A DNA stretch of 64,000 nucleotides from Glycomyces sp. L485. GTDB lineage: Bacteria; Actinomycetota; Actinomycetes; Mycobacteriales; Micromonosporaceae. A model generated the notes under the pieces. The model was not told the DNA's origin and did no database searches. It worked only from the letters and a program-made list of their open reading frames with translations. Both the position numbers and the translations under genes were made by a program. The stretch lies in contig NZ_JAKZEW010000003.1 of the NCBI RefSeq assembly GCF_022548875.1, forward strand, positions 172,818-236,817, in the 5' to 3' direction. Positions within the stretch are counted from its first letter, which is position 1. Every line of letters begins with the position of its first letter. Below are positions 50,355 to 57,547 of this stretch, piece by piece.

Positions 50355-50912
50355 ATGGACCGTCGTCTCGTTCTCCCGCTGGGGTTCGCACTTGCAGCTT
50401 CAGTTGTCGCAGGCTGCAGCGAATCGGGTGATCCCGTCGATGAGCCGACCGAAAGCCTGCCGTGGCAAACAGAGTCGTCCTCAGCGGCGGAAGTCGAGTT
50501 GACCCCTGACGAAGCCGCGGTGGCGGTATTTGAGGCCTACTGGCAGGCCATTTCTGAAGCCGCGGCCATCCCGGACCCTGAGTATGCCGTTCTTCCAGAC
50601 GTCGCGAGCGAACAGGCGCTTGACGGAGCCATCGCCATGATCCAGGAGCAGGTTGACGAGGGCACTCGCGCGGACGGCGTGATCACCTTGTCGGACACGA
50701 CTGTCGTGGAACGAACCCCTGAAGACCAACCCACCCAGATCGTGATCGAGAGCTGCGTTGATACCTCAACGGCCGTGATCGTCGATATCGAATCCGGCAC
50801 CCCCGTCTCGGACGCGACCTATGGCCGGAGGTACGCCAAGGCGGTCGTTCTGCTCGATGACGACCGCTGGTACGTGCGGGCAATCCACACCGAGGAGGTC
50901 GGCACATGCTGA
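50355..50912 (+). CDS. lipoprotein at the head of the Tad operon
   Basis: 185 residues. The signal sequence ends in a lipobox (SVVAGC, Cys at about 22), so the mature protein is lipid-anchored outside the membrane. The rest is acidic with an NTF2-like or DUF-like alpha/beta core (VAVFEAYWQAISEAAAIPDP, GRRYAKAVVLLDDDRWYVRA). AGGAGG lies eight bases before the ATG at 50355. It overlaps the next gene by seven bases, which makes it the first gene of the pilus operon. It could aid pilus assembly through the wall. Confidence 0.7.
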   Translation: MDRRLVLPLGFALAASVVAGCSESGDPVDEPTESLPWQTESSSAAEVELTPDEAAVAVFEAYWQAISEAAAIPDPEYAVLPDVASEQALDGAIAMIQEQVDEGTRADGVITLSDTTVVERTPEDQPTQIVIESCVDTSTAVIVDIESGTPVSDATYGRRYAKAVVLLDDDRWYVRAIHTEEVGTC

Positions 50913-51664
50913 GGTCTGCACGCTCACTCGGAGCCTCAATCGGGGCGATCCTGCTGCTGCTTGTTGTACTCCCAGGAGCCGCTTCGGCGGATCTCGGCGA
51001 AGTGGACTGTGAACCTCAAGACCCATTTTGCGACATCATTGCTGGAGACGACGGCGAAGATGACGAAGGCGCTTCCGATGGAAGTGGCAGCGATGAGGAC
51101 GAAAGCTCAGGCCCAGGATCAGGCGAGGGCACGGACGTTGATTGCACCGCCCAGCCCGGACAGGCGCCTCCAGAAGAGTGCCTTCCGGACCCGCAGGTCG
51201 CGCCGATAGCGGACCTGGCGGAGCAGGCTCGGGATCGGTTGGTGTTGCCGGGGCCGGAGCTGGCGGCATCGCCTGCCGAGCGTCAGTTGGTGCATCTGCC
51301 GACGTGGCTGGCCCTGTCGGAGTCGTCGTGGGCTCCCGTGTCGGCATCGGTGGCCGCTGGGGCGGTGACGGTCACGGCGACGGCCGCGCCGTCGCGCGTG
51401 GAGTGGGGCCTCGGGGACGGCACCGTGGTCATCTGTGAGGAGCCGGGGACGATCTGGCGCCCGGGGATGGACCCGGAGGCCGAATCGCCTGACTGCGGCC
51501 ACACCTACACGCGCTCAGCATCCGAGATCGAGGTGACGGCGACGGTGTACTGGACGGTGACCTGGACGTCCACTATCGGGACCGGCGGGAGCTTCGCCGA
51601 CCTCGCGACGGCTTCGCAAGCGGTGTGGGAAGTGGCTGAGGCACGGTCGGTGATCGTGCGATGA
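50906..51664 (+). CDS. secreted protein of the Tad pilus operon
   Basis: 252 residues. A signal peptide (SIGAILLLLVVLPGAASA) is followed by an acidic, Gly/Ser-rich stretch and a beta-rich domain (LPTWLALSESSWAPVSASVA, GAVTVTATAAPSRVEWGLGD) like the PKD-type folds seen in actinobacterial Tad loci. Cys pairs (CEPQDPFC; VDCTAQPGQAPPEECLP) may form disulfides. Coupled by overlaps to genes on both sides. Exact role unknown. Confidence 0.65.
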   Translation: MLRSARSLGASIGAILLLLVVLPGAASADLGEVDCEPQDPFCDIIAGDDGEDDEGASDGSGSDEDESSGPGSGEGTDVDCTAQPGQAPPEECLPDPQVAPIADLAEQARDRLVLPGPELAASPAERQLVHLPTWLALSESSWAPVSASVAAGAVTVTATAAPSRVEWGLGDGTVVICEEPGTIWRPGMDPEAESPDCGHTYTRSASEIEVTATVYWTVTWTSTIGTGGSFADLATASQAVWEVAEARSVIVR

Positions 51665-52335
51665 GCCAGATGATGACCTCCGAGTCCGCTCCGGCCGAAG
51701 TGGAGTACGAGACGAGCGGGACTCGGCTGCCGCGGCGGCGGTCGTGGCCGCTGGCGCTCGTCGGTGCCTTGGCGATGGTGGTTTCTGCCGTTGGATTCGC
51801 GCTGGTGGTGCTGAACGGTGAGGAGCGGGTGCCGGTGCTGGTGGCCGCCAGGGACATTACGGCCGGTGAGGTGCTGCAGCTGGCTGATACCGCCGAGGTG
51901 CTTATGGTCGTCGATGACCGGCTCGGCTTGATCGAGGCCGATGCGGCATCGGCGGCGATCGGGAGTGCGCTGGCGGTGCCGGTGGTGGCCGGGACGCCGC
52001 TGACCGAGGGAATGCTGTCGGGCTCGGCCTGGCCTGAATCGGGTCGAGCCGTGACCACGCTGCTGCTGGCCGCGGGCCAGTTCCCCATGGACGCGCAGCC
52101 GGGCTGGAGGGTCGCGGTCTACGTGCCGCTCAGCGGCAGCGGCGAATCCGAGGACGCGGCGGCAGCGTCGGGGTCGGCGGTGTGGAGTTTCGAGGCCGTG
52201 GTGCTGAGCGTGACGGCCACAGGTGAGGATGCGCTGTTCGGGGTCGAGTTCGCCGAGGAGGACGCGGCCAGTCTGGCGCTGGCGAGCCTCGACGGGGCGG
52301 TGATGGTGGCCCTCGGTTCGAATGGGAGCAACTGA
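51661..52335 (+). CDS. CpaB/RcpC-like SAF domain pilus assembly protein
   Basis: 224 residues. One TM helix (PLALVGALAMVVSAVGFALVVL) anchors a SAF domain (VPVLVAARDITAGEVLQLAD, then a LAVPVVAGTPLTEGML block). CpaB-type proteins form an outer ring or assist Flp pilus assembly. It starts inside the stop of the preceding gene and abuts the CpaE-like gene. Standard place in actinobacterial Tad loci. Confidence 0.8.
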   Translation: MSQMMTSESAPAEVEYETSGTRLPRRRSWPLALVGALAMVVSAVGFALVVLNGEERVPVLVAARDITAGEVLQLADTAEVLMVVDDRLGLIEADAASAAIGSALAVPVVAGTPLTEGMLSGSAWPESGRAVTTLLLAAGQFPMDAQPGWRVAVYVPLSGSGESEDAAAASGSAVWSFEAVVLSVTATGEDALFGVEFAEEDAASLALASLDGAVMVALGSNGSN

Positions 52336-53108
52336 TGAGTCTCGTTGCGGTAGCGGGAGTTTCAGGCTCCGTCGGGGTGACGGCTGCGAGTTTGGCGTTG
52401 GCAGCGTGGTGGCCGGAAGGGCAGACCGCCGGTGTGGTGGAGGTCGACCCGACTGGCGGTGACGTGGCGGCGCGGTGGAGTGTCGCAATCCGTCCCGGTC
52501 TCGTAGAAGTCGCCGCTGCGGCGGACGCTGGCGGCGTTGGAGAGGAGCCCCTGGTCTACGGCGTACAGCACCTACAAGTGGCGGGGCGCCGAGTAGGAGT
52601 GGTGTGTGCGCCGCCGGGCGGTCGCCAGGTCGCTGCCGCCCTGCCGGTCGTGAGCCCGCCGGCCTCGAAGGCCCTCAATCCGGCGGTGGGTGTGGCTCTC
52701 GCGGATGTCGGCAGGCTCTGGCCCGAATCGCCCGTGTGGAATCTGGTCGAGTACGCCGAGGTGACGGTGCTGCTGGTGGAGGGTTCGGTGTCGGCGGTGG
52801 CGCATCTGCGCAGCCATTTGGCGGCGTTGTCGGCCCGCCGGGCAGGACCGGTACTGGTGGTGTGCGCGGGCGGTGAGTATTTGCCCAGCGAGGTCGCCGC
52901 CGCACTCGCCGAGTTCGAGCGAGTCGAAGTGCTCGGTGCGATGCCCGCCCCCGGGGCGGTCTACGGCGCGTTGCGCGGGTTCGCCCGTCGCCACGCCGCG
53001 AAGGAATGGTCCCGGCTTTCCTCCACTGTGGCTGAACGTCTGCGGTCGGTGCCGAGGGCCGCGCTCGCCGTCGAGGCGCATCCGCCGGGGGTGGCCGATG
53101 GCGACTGA
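52335..53108 (+). CDS. CpaE-like MinD-family protein with a degenerate P-loop
   Basis: 257 residues. The Rossmann-like core (AVAGVSGSVGVTAASLALAA) sits where CpaE/MinD has KGGVGKT, but the essential Lys is absent (GSVGVT). VVEVDPTGGDVAARW and TVLLVEGSVSAVAHLRSH are typical of the family. It probably localises the pilus machine; ATP hydrolysis is doubtful. It overlaps the CpaF-like start by 11 bases. Confidence 0.75.
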   Translation: MSLVAVAGVSGSVGVTAASLALAAWWPEGQTAGVVEVDPTGGDVAARWSVAIRPGLVEVAAAADAGGVGEEPLVYGVQHLQVAGRRVGVVCAPPGGRQVAAALPVVSPPASKALNPAVGVALADVGRLWPESPVWNLVEYAEVTVLLVEGSVSAVAHLRSHLAALSARRAGPVLVVCAGGEYLPSEVAAALAEFERVEVLGAMPAPGAVYGALRGFARRHAAKEWSRLSSTVAERLRSVPRAALAVEAHPPGVADGD

Positions 53109-54381
53109 TGAAGCGGCCCTGATTCAGACGTTGACGGAGGCGGCCCGGGAGTGGCTGCGTGAGCGCACCAACGAGTACGGACTGCCCACCGACCAGAACG
53201 CGGTGGCGGCGATGGCGGTGGAGACGGTCCTGCGCGACCACAATGGGGCGCGCCTCATGGAAGGCGACGCGCCTCTCGATCAAGCACTGCGGGCCCGGCT
53301 AGGCCGCGAGGTCGCGGCGAATCTCGCCGGGACCGGCGGGCTGGCTCGGCTGCTCGATGACGAAGCGGTCGAAGACATCTGGTGCAACGGCTGCGACAAC
53401 GTCTGGATCCGCAAGGGCGGTGTCGACTTGCCTGCCCCGCCGGTCGCCTCCTCGGATCGCGAGCTGATCGAGATGGTTCGCTCGATCGCCGCCGGTGGCG
53501 GCGTGGCAGCCCAGGAACGCCGCTGGGACCGATCGGCCCCCATTTTGGACCTTCAGCTGCCGGACGGATCGCGCCTGAACGCGGTCATGGCCGTTTCCAG
53601 ACGGCCAGTAGTCTCAATCCGCAGACACCGACACCTCAAGGCTGACCTCGCCGAACTCGAACAGCTCGACGTCCTCACCGCCCCGGTGACACGCCTGCTG
53701 CGAGCGGCGATCGCTGCCAGGTGCAACATCATCGTCTCCGGAGAGACCGGCGTCGGCAAGACCACGCTGCTGCGTGCCCTCGCCTCGCTGCTCGACCCGG
53801 CCGAGCGCCTGGTCACCATCGAGGACAGCTACGAGCTTGCGCTCGATGCCGACGCCGACGTCCACGCCAACGTCGTGGCACTCCAGGCCCGGTCGGCGAA
53901 TCTCGAAGGCGCCGGGGAGGTCGGTCTCGGGGAGCTGTTTCGGGCCGGGCTGCGGATGAACCCGAGCCGGGTCTTCGTCGGCGAGGTCCGCGGGACCGAG
54001 ACGATCGTGATGCTCCACGCGATGACTCAGGGCAACGACGGCTCACTGTCCACTATCCACGCCTCCTCATCAGAGGGCGCGGTCTCCAAACTCATGCTCT
54101 ACGCCCTCGAAGCCGCGCCGCAGCTGACGGAAACGGCCGTGGCCCGGCTCATCGCCGAGGCGGTCCATCTCGTCGTTCATCTTGCGAGTGATGCCGATCG
54201 GGTCCGCCGCGTGGTGTCGGTCCGGGAGCTGTGTGAAGCACACGGCTCGACGGTGACCAGCAACGAACTGTTCCGCACCAGGCCGGGTGGTGTGGTGCAG
54301 GTGGGCTCACCGCCTTCGGAGTCACTCCAGCGGCGGCTGGTCCAGGCCGGGTGGCGGCCCGAGCGGGTGGTGGTCCGATGA
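53098..54381 (+). CDS. CpaF/TadA pilus assembly ATPase
   Basis: 427 residues from the ATG at 53098. Walker A is IVSGETGVGKTTLLRAL (about 212-228), the Asp box ITIEDSYEL-like VTIEDSYELAL, Walker B RVFVGEVRGTETI, and the His box LHAMTQGNDGSLSTIHA are complete. It drives Flp pilus extension and possibly retraction. It is coupled to TadB by an overlap of four bases. Confidence 0.93.
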   Translation: MATDEAALIQTLTEAAREWLRERTNEYGLPTDQNAVAAMAVETVLRDHNGARLMEGDAPLDQALRARLGREVAANLAGTGGLARLLDDEAVEDIWCNGCDNVWIRKGGVDLPAPPVASSDRELIEMVRSIAAGGGVAAQERRWDRSAPILDLQLPDGSRLNAVMAVSRRPVVSIRRHRHLKADLAELEQLDVLTAPVTRLLRAAIAARCNIIVSGETGVGKTTLLRALASLLDPAERLVTIEDSYELALDADADVHANVVALQARSANLEGAGEVGLGELFRAGLRMNPSRVFVGEVRGTETIVMLHAMTQGNDGSLSTIHASSSEGAVSKLMLYALEAAPQLTETAVARLIAEAVHLVVHLASDADRVRRVVSVRELCEAHGSTVTSNELFRTRPGGVVQVGSPPSESLQRRLVQAGWRPERVVVR

Positions 54382-55223
54382 ACACCCTTATCACCGCCAT
54401 CGCCCTCGGCGGCCTGTTCGGCCTCGGAGCGGTGCTGCTTGTGGCGGGTCTTCGTTCACGACCGGTCACGGAGCGCTCGTCCCGTGGCTCGGTGGCCGTG
54501 TGGTTGCGCGCGCGATGGCGTCGCTTGAGCGCTGCCGCCCTTGCTGCGGCAGTGGTCGGATTCATCACCGGCTGGCCGGTCGCCGCGCTCGGGGCCGCCG
54601 GGCTGGCCTGGGCCGCACCGAAACTCTTCGGCTCCGACCGCACCGGCCGGGCCGAAATCGACCAGATCGACGCCATCGCCGCGTGGATCGAAAGCCTCCG
54701 CGATGTCCTCGCCGCCGCAGCCGGTCTGGAACAGACCATCACCGCGACCGCAGATCATGCCCCACCGCAGATCCGCGATCAGGTCCAAGCCCTCGCCGCC
54801 GACCTGCACGCCGGCCGCCCTCTTCCGGAAGCTCTGGCGGACTTCGCCACGGCCGTGGACGACGAGACGGCCGACATGGCGGTCATGGCCCTGTCCGCCG
54901 CCGCCTACCAGTCGGGCAACCTCGCCGACCTACTCTCCCGCTTGGCCCGCACCGCTCGCGACGGCGCTGCGGTCCGAATGCGGGTCCAGGCCTCACGCGC
55001 CCGGGTGCGCACCGCCAGCCGCATCATCGCCGCCGTCGCGCTCATCTTCCCGGCGGGCTTGATCGTCCTCAATCGCGAATTCCTCGCCCCCTATGCGACC
55101 GTCACCGGACAACTGGTGCTCGCGGCCGTTGCCAGCCTGTTCGCACTCGCCCTGTGGTGGCTGGCCCGGCTCGGCTCACCCGCCAGGACCGTGCGCCTGC
55201 TCGATGCCGGAGGCACAATATGA
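54378..55223 (+). CDS. TadB-like type II/IV secretion membrane protein
   Basis: 281 residues from the ATG at 54378. Membrane helices lie at about 5-25, 55-75, 225-245 and 250-270, and the cytoplasmic T2SF domain in between (AIAAWIESLRDVLAAAAGLE, ETADMAVMALSAAAYQSGNL) is typical of TadB. Overlaps on both sides. Inner-membrane platform of the pilus. Confidence 0.88.
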   Translation: MNTLITAIALGGLFGLGAVLLVAGLRSRPVTERSSRGSVAVWLRARWRRLSAAALAAAVVGFITGWPVAALGAAGLAWAAPKLFGSDRTGRAEIDQIDAIAAWIESLRDVLAAAAGLEQTITATADHAPPQIRDQVQALAADLHAGRPLPEALADFATAVDDETADMAVMALSAAAYQSGNLADLLSRLARTARDGAAVRMRVQASRARVRTASRIIAAVALIFPAGLIVLNREFLAPYATVTGQLVLAAVASLFALALWWLARLGSPARTVRLLDAGGTI

Positions 55224-56068
55224 ACCCCGCAGCGGCGATCGCGCTCGGCGCGCTCTTCGGCGCAGGACTGTGGGCGTGCCTGGCCGGACTGCGCAGGCGA
55301 AGGCCCCCACTCGGCCGCGCCCTGGCCCGCCTCGCCGGAGAAGACACCGACGAGGCCACCGGCCTGGCCGCACACCTCGGCCTGCCCTCCAAGCGAACCC
55401 GCCGCGATCTCGACTGCCTGGGCCGCAGCACCAGCGACCACCTGCGCCGCCAAGGCATCACCGTCACGGCGTGCGCATTCGCCCCGGCGCTGCTGACCGG
55501 ATTGGCCGCGCTCGGCGGGCTCGGTATCTCCTGGCTGCTGCCGGTCTGGTTCGGGCTCTTCTGCGCGGCTATCGCCTACCTCGCCGGAGAACTGGCCGTC
55601 CACCGTGCCGCCGACGCCGCACGGGTCGAATACCGCCACGTCCTCGCCTCCTATCTCGACCTCGTGGTCATCGCACTCTCCGGCGGTGCCGGGCTCTCCT
55701 CGGCCGTCCACGAGACCGCCCGCGCTGGAACCGCACCGAAATGGCGGGCCATCGCCGCCGTGCTCGAACGCGCCCGGCTGCTGGGCGAGCGGCCCTGGGA
55801 TGCGCTCGCCGAGTTCGGTCGGCGGATCGGCGTCGCCGAGTTCGAGCAGTTGGCCGCCACCGTCGGCCTCGCCGGTGACGAAGGCGCACGAGTACGCGAC
55901 TCCCTCGCGGCCCGGACCGAGACCATGCGCATCGCCCGCGTCGCCGAAATCGAAGCCGATGCCGCCAGCGCCACCGAGAAGATGAGCCTGCCCCTGGTGC
56001 TGCTGGGGGCCGGGTTCCTCGCGTTCGTCCTCTACCCGTCGCTGTCAGCGGTCCTGACCGGACTATGA
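55220..56068 (+). CDS. TadC-like type II/IV secretion membrane protein
   Basis: 282 residues from the ATG at 55220. Helices at about 5-25, 80-100, 105-125 and 255-275 surround a T2SF domain (YLDLVVIALSGGAGLSSAVH, then SLAARTETMRIARVAEIEAD). It pairs with TadB to form the membrane platform. Its stop lies 21 bases before the pilin gene. Confidence 0.88.
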   Translation: MNPAAAIALGALFGAGLWACLAGLRRRRPPLGRALARLAGEDTDEATGLAAHLGLPSKRTRRDLDCLGRSTSDHLRRQGITVTACAFAPALLTGLAALGGLGISWLLPVWFGLFCAAIAYLAGELAVHRAADAARVEYRHVLASYLDLVVIALSGGAGLSSAVHETARAGTAPKWRAIAAVLERARLLGERPWDALAEFGRRIGVAEFEQLAATVGLAGDEGARVRDSLAARTETMRIARVAEIEADAASATEKMSLPLVLLGAGFLAFVLYPSLSAVLTGL

Positions 56069-56089
56069 GATCCCCACCTGGAGCACGCC

Positions 56090-56302
56090 ATGTCCCCAAT
56101 CCTCACCACCGTGATCGCACACCTGTTGAGTTTCGTCGCCGATCGGTGGCGGCAGCTCCGGGCGACCGAGGACGCCGGAGAGATCGACGAGAAGGTCATC
56201 ATCATCGCCCTCATGTCAGCGGCGACCATCGGCATCATCACGACCATCATCATCGTGGCGCTGACCAGCCGCGCCGAATCGGGCGCCGGGTACCTCGAAT
56301 GA
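56090..56302 (+). CDS. Flp-type pilin precursor
   Basis: 70 residues. A cytoplasmic leader of about 29 residues ends in EDAG, followed by EIDEKVIIIALMSAATIGII, a hydrophobic pilin helix of about 20 residues and a short tail ending in YLE. Cleavage after Gly by the A24 peptidase at 27.9-28.5 kb is expected. The Glu normally at position +5 is at +4 here, a small departure. It overlaps the TadE-like gene by four bases. Confidence 0.72.
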   Translation: MSPILTTVIAHLLSFVADRWRQLRATEDAGEIDEKVIIIALMSAATIGIITTIIIVALTSRAESGAGYLE

Positions 56303-56700
56303 ACGGCCTCGATGCGGACTCACTCAGCGCTGACGACGGGTCGGCGACGGTCGAGTTCGTCATCGCCGTGCCCGCGCTGATGCTCATGCTGCTCATCGTG
56401 GTCCAAGCCGGGATATGGGGCATCGCGACCTACACCGCACACGCCGCCGCCGGTGAAGCGGTGACCGAACTTCGCGCTAGCGACGGCACCGCGGCCACCG
56501 CAGCCGAAGCGGCGGCCGAAGCCGTGGCCGACCTCGGTGGCGGCTTGGACAACCTGGGCGTCACCGCAGAGCGCGACGGCCAGAACGCCACGGTCACGCT
56601 TACCGGGACCGCTCCGGCCCTCATCCCCGGTCTCGGCCTCCCCGTCGAAGTCACGCAGGACGCGCCCGTCGAAGAGCGACTGGAAGACGAAGCACCATGA
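56299..56700 (+). CDS. TadE-like pseudopilin
   Basis: 133 residues from the ATG at 56299. A short leader ends DDGSATVEFVIAVPALMLML, the classic TadE motif (Gly-Ser-x-x-VEF then a TM helix), followed by a beta-rich extracytoplasmic domain (GVTAERDGQNATVTLTGTAP). It would be a minor subunit or cap of the pilus. Overlaps neighbours by four bases. Confidence 0.85.
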   Translation: MNGLDADSLSADDGSATVEFVIAVPALMLMLLIVVQAGIWGIATYTAHAAAGEAVTELRASDGTAATAAEAAAEAVADLGGGLDNLGVTAERDGQNATVTLTGTAPALIPGLGLPVEVTQDAPVEERLEDEAP

Positions 56701-57110
56701 ACCGCAACCGGGAACGGCCCTGGCACGACGAGGGCTCCAGCGCGGTGGAGACAGTCCTGATCATGCCCTTCCCGATCTTCCTGCTGCTGTTCACCGTCGT
56801 CGTCACCAAGCTCGTCGGCGTCGACATCGACGTGACGCAAGCCGCCTACCACGCCGCCCGGGACGCGAGCCTGCAACGCGGCGCGAGTGAAGCGGTCGCC
56901 GCCGCGCAGAATACGGCAGAGGCCAGCCTGCCCGATTGCACCTCTTTGGACGTCGACGTGGACCTGGAGGACTTCGCCCCGGGCGACACCGTGACCGTCA
57001 CTCTCACCTGCGACGTGCCGATCCTGGGCGTTCCCGGCTTCGAGGGCACCACCCAGACCCTCACCGCCACCGGTACCGCGCATATCGACACCTGGCGGGC
57101 CGACCTATGA
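56697..57110 (+). CDS. second TadE-like pseudopilin
   Basis: 137 residues. The leader ends DEGSSAVETVLIMPFPIFLL, again a TadE-type SxxVE motif with a TM helix, followed by an acidic domain with two Cys (LPDCTSLDV and VTLTCDVPI) that may form a disulfide. Overlaps the TadG-like gene by four bases. Confidence 0.82.
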   Translation: MNRNRERPWHDEGSSAVETVLIMPFPIFLLLFTVVVTKLVGVDIDVTQAAYHAARDASLQRGASEAVAAAQNTAEASLPDCTSLDVDVDLEDFAPGDTVTVTLTCDVPILGVPGFEGTTQTLTATGTAHIDTWRADL

Positions 57111-57547
57111 CCACCAGGACGAGAGACGAGCAAGTCTGGGCGGATGAGGGCGGAGCGACCGTCTACATCGTCGGACTCGTCCTCGCACTCTTCGCCGTCG
57201 CCGCGCTCGTCTTCGACGTCGGCCTCGGCATCGCGACCAAAGCCGACGCCCGCAATGTCGCCGCTGAGGCCGCGCGCACCGGCGCGGCAGCCATCGACCT
57301 CGCCCACTGGCGGTCCACCGGGGAAACCCTCCTCGATCCGGGGGCAGCCGAAGCCGCCGCACTCGACTACCTGACCGATGCCGGCTACGCCGGAACCGCC
57401 GAGGCCACAACCGGATCGATCACCGTCACGGTCGAGACCTCCTGGGACCCCGTCATGCTCGACGTCATCGACCAGGGAACGTGGACGGTCACCGCCACCC
57501 AGACCTCCGAACCCTCATCAGGCACCCTCCTGGAGGCACCGTTATGA
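57107..57547 (+). CDS. TadG-like pilus protein
   Basis: 146 residues from the ATG at 57107. DEGGATVYIVGLVLALFAVAALVFDVG is the pilus-protein TadE/G-like helix; only the first part is a strong match, and the outer domain (TGSITVTVETSWDPVMLDVI) is short compared with full TadG. It completes the three-member pseudopilin set. Overlaps the regulator gene by four bases. Confidence 0.8.
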   Translation: MTTRTRDEQVWADEGGATVYIVGLVLALFAVAALVFDVGLGIATKADARNVAAEAARTGAAAIDLAHWRSTGETLLDPGAAEAAALDYLTDAGYAGTAEATTGSITVTVETSWDPVMLDVIDQGTWTVTATQTSEPSSGTLLEAPL

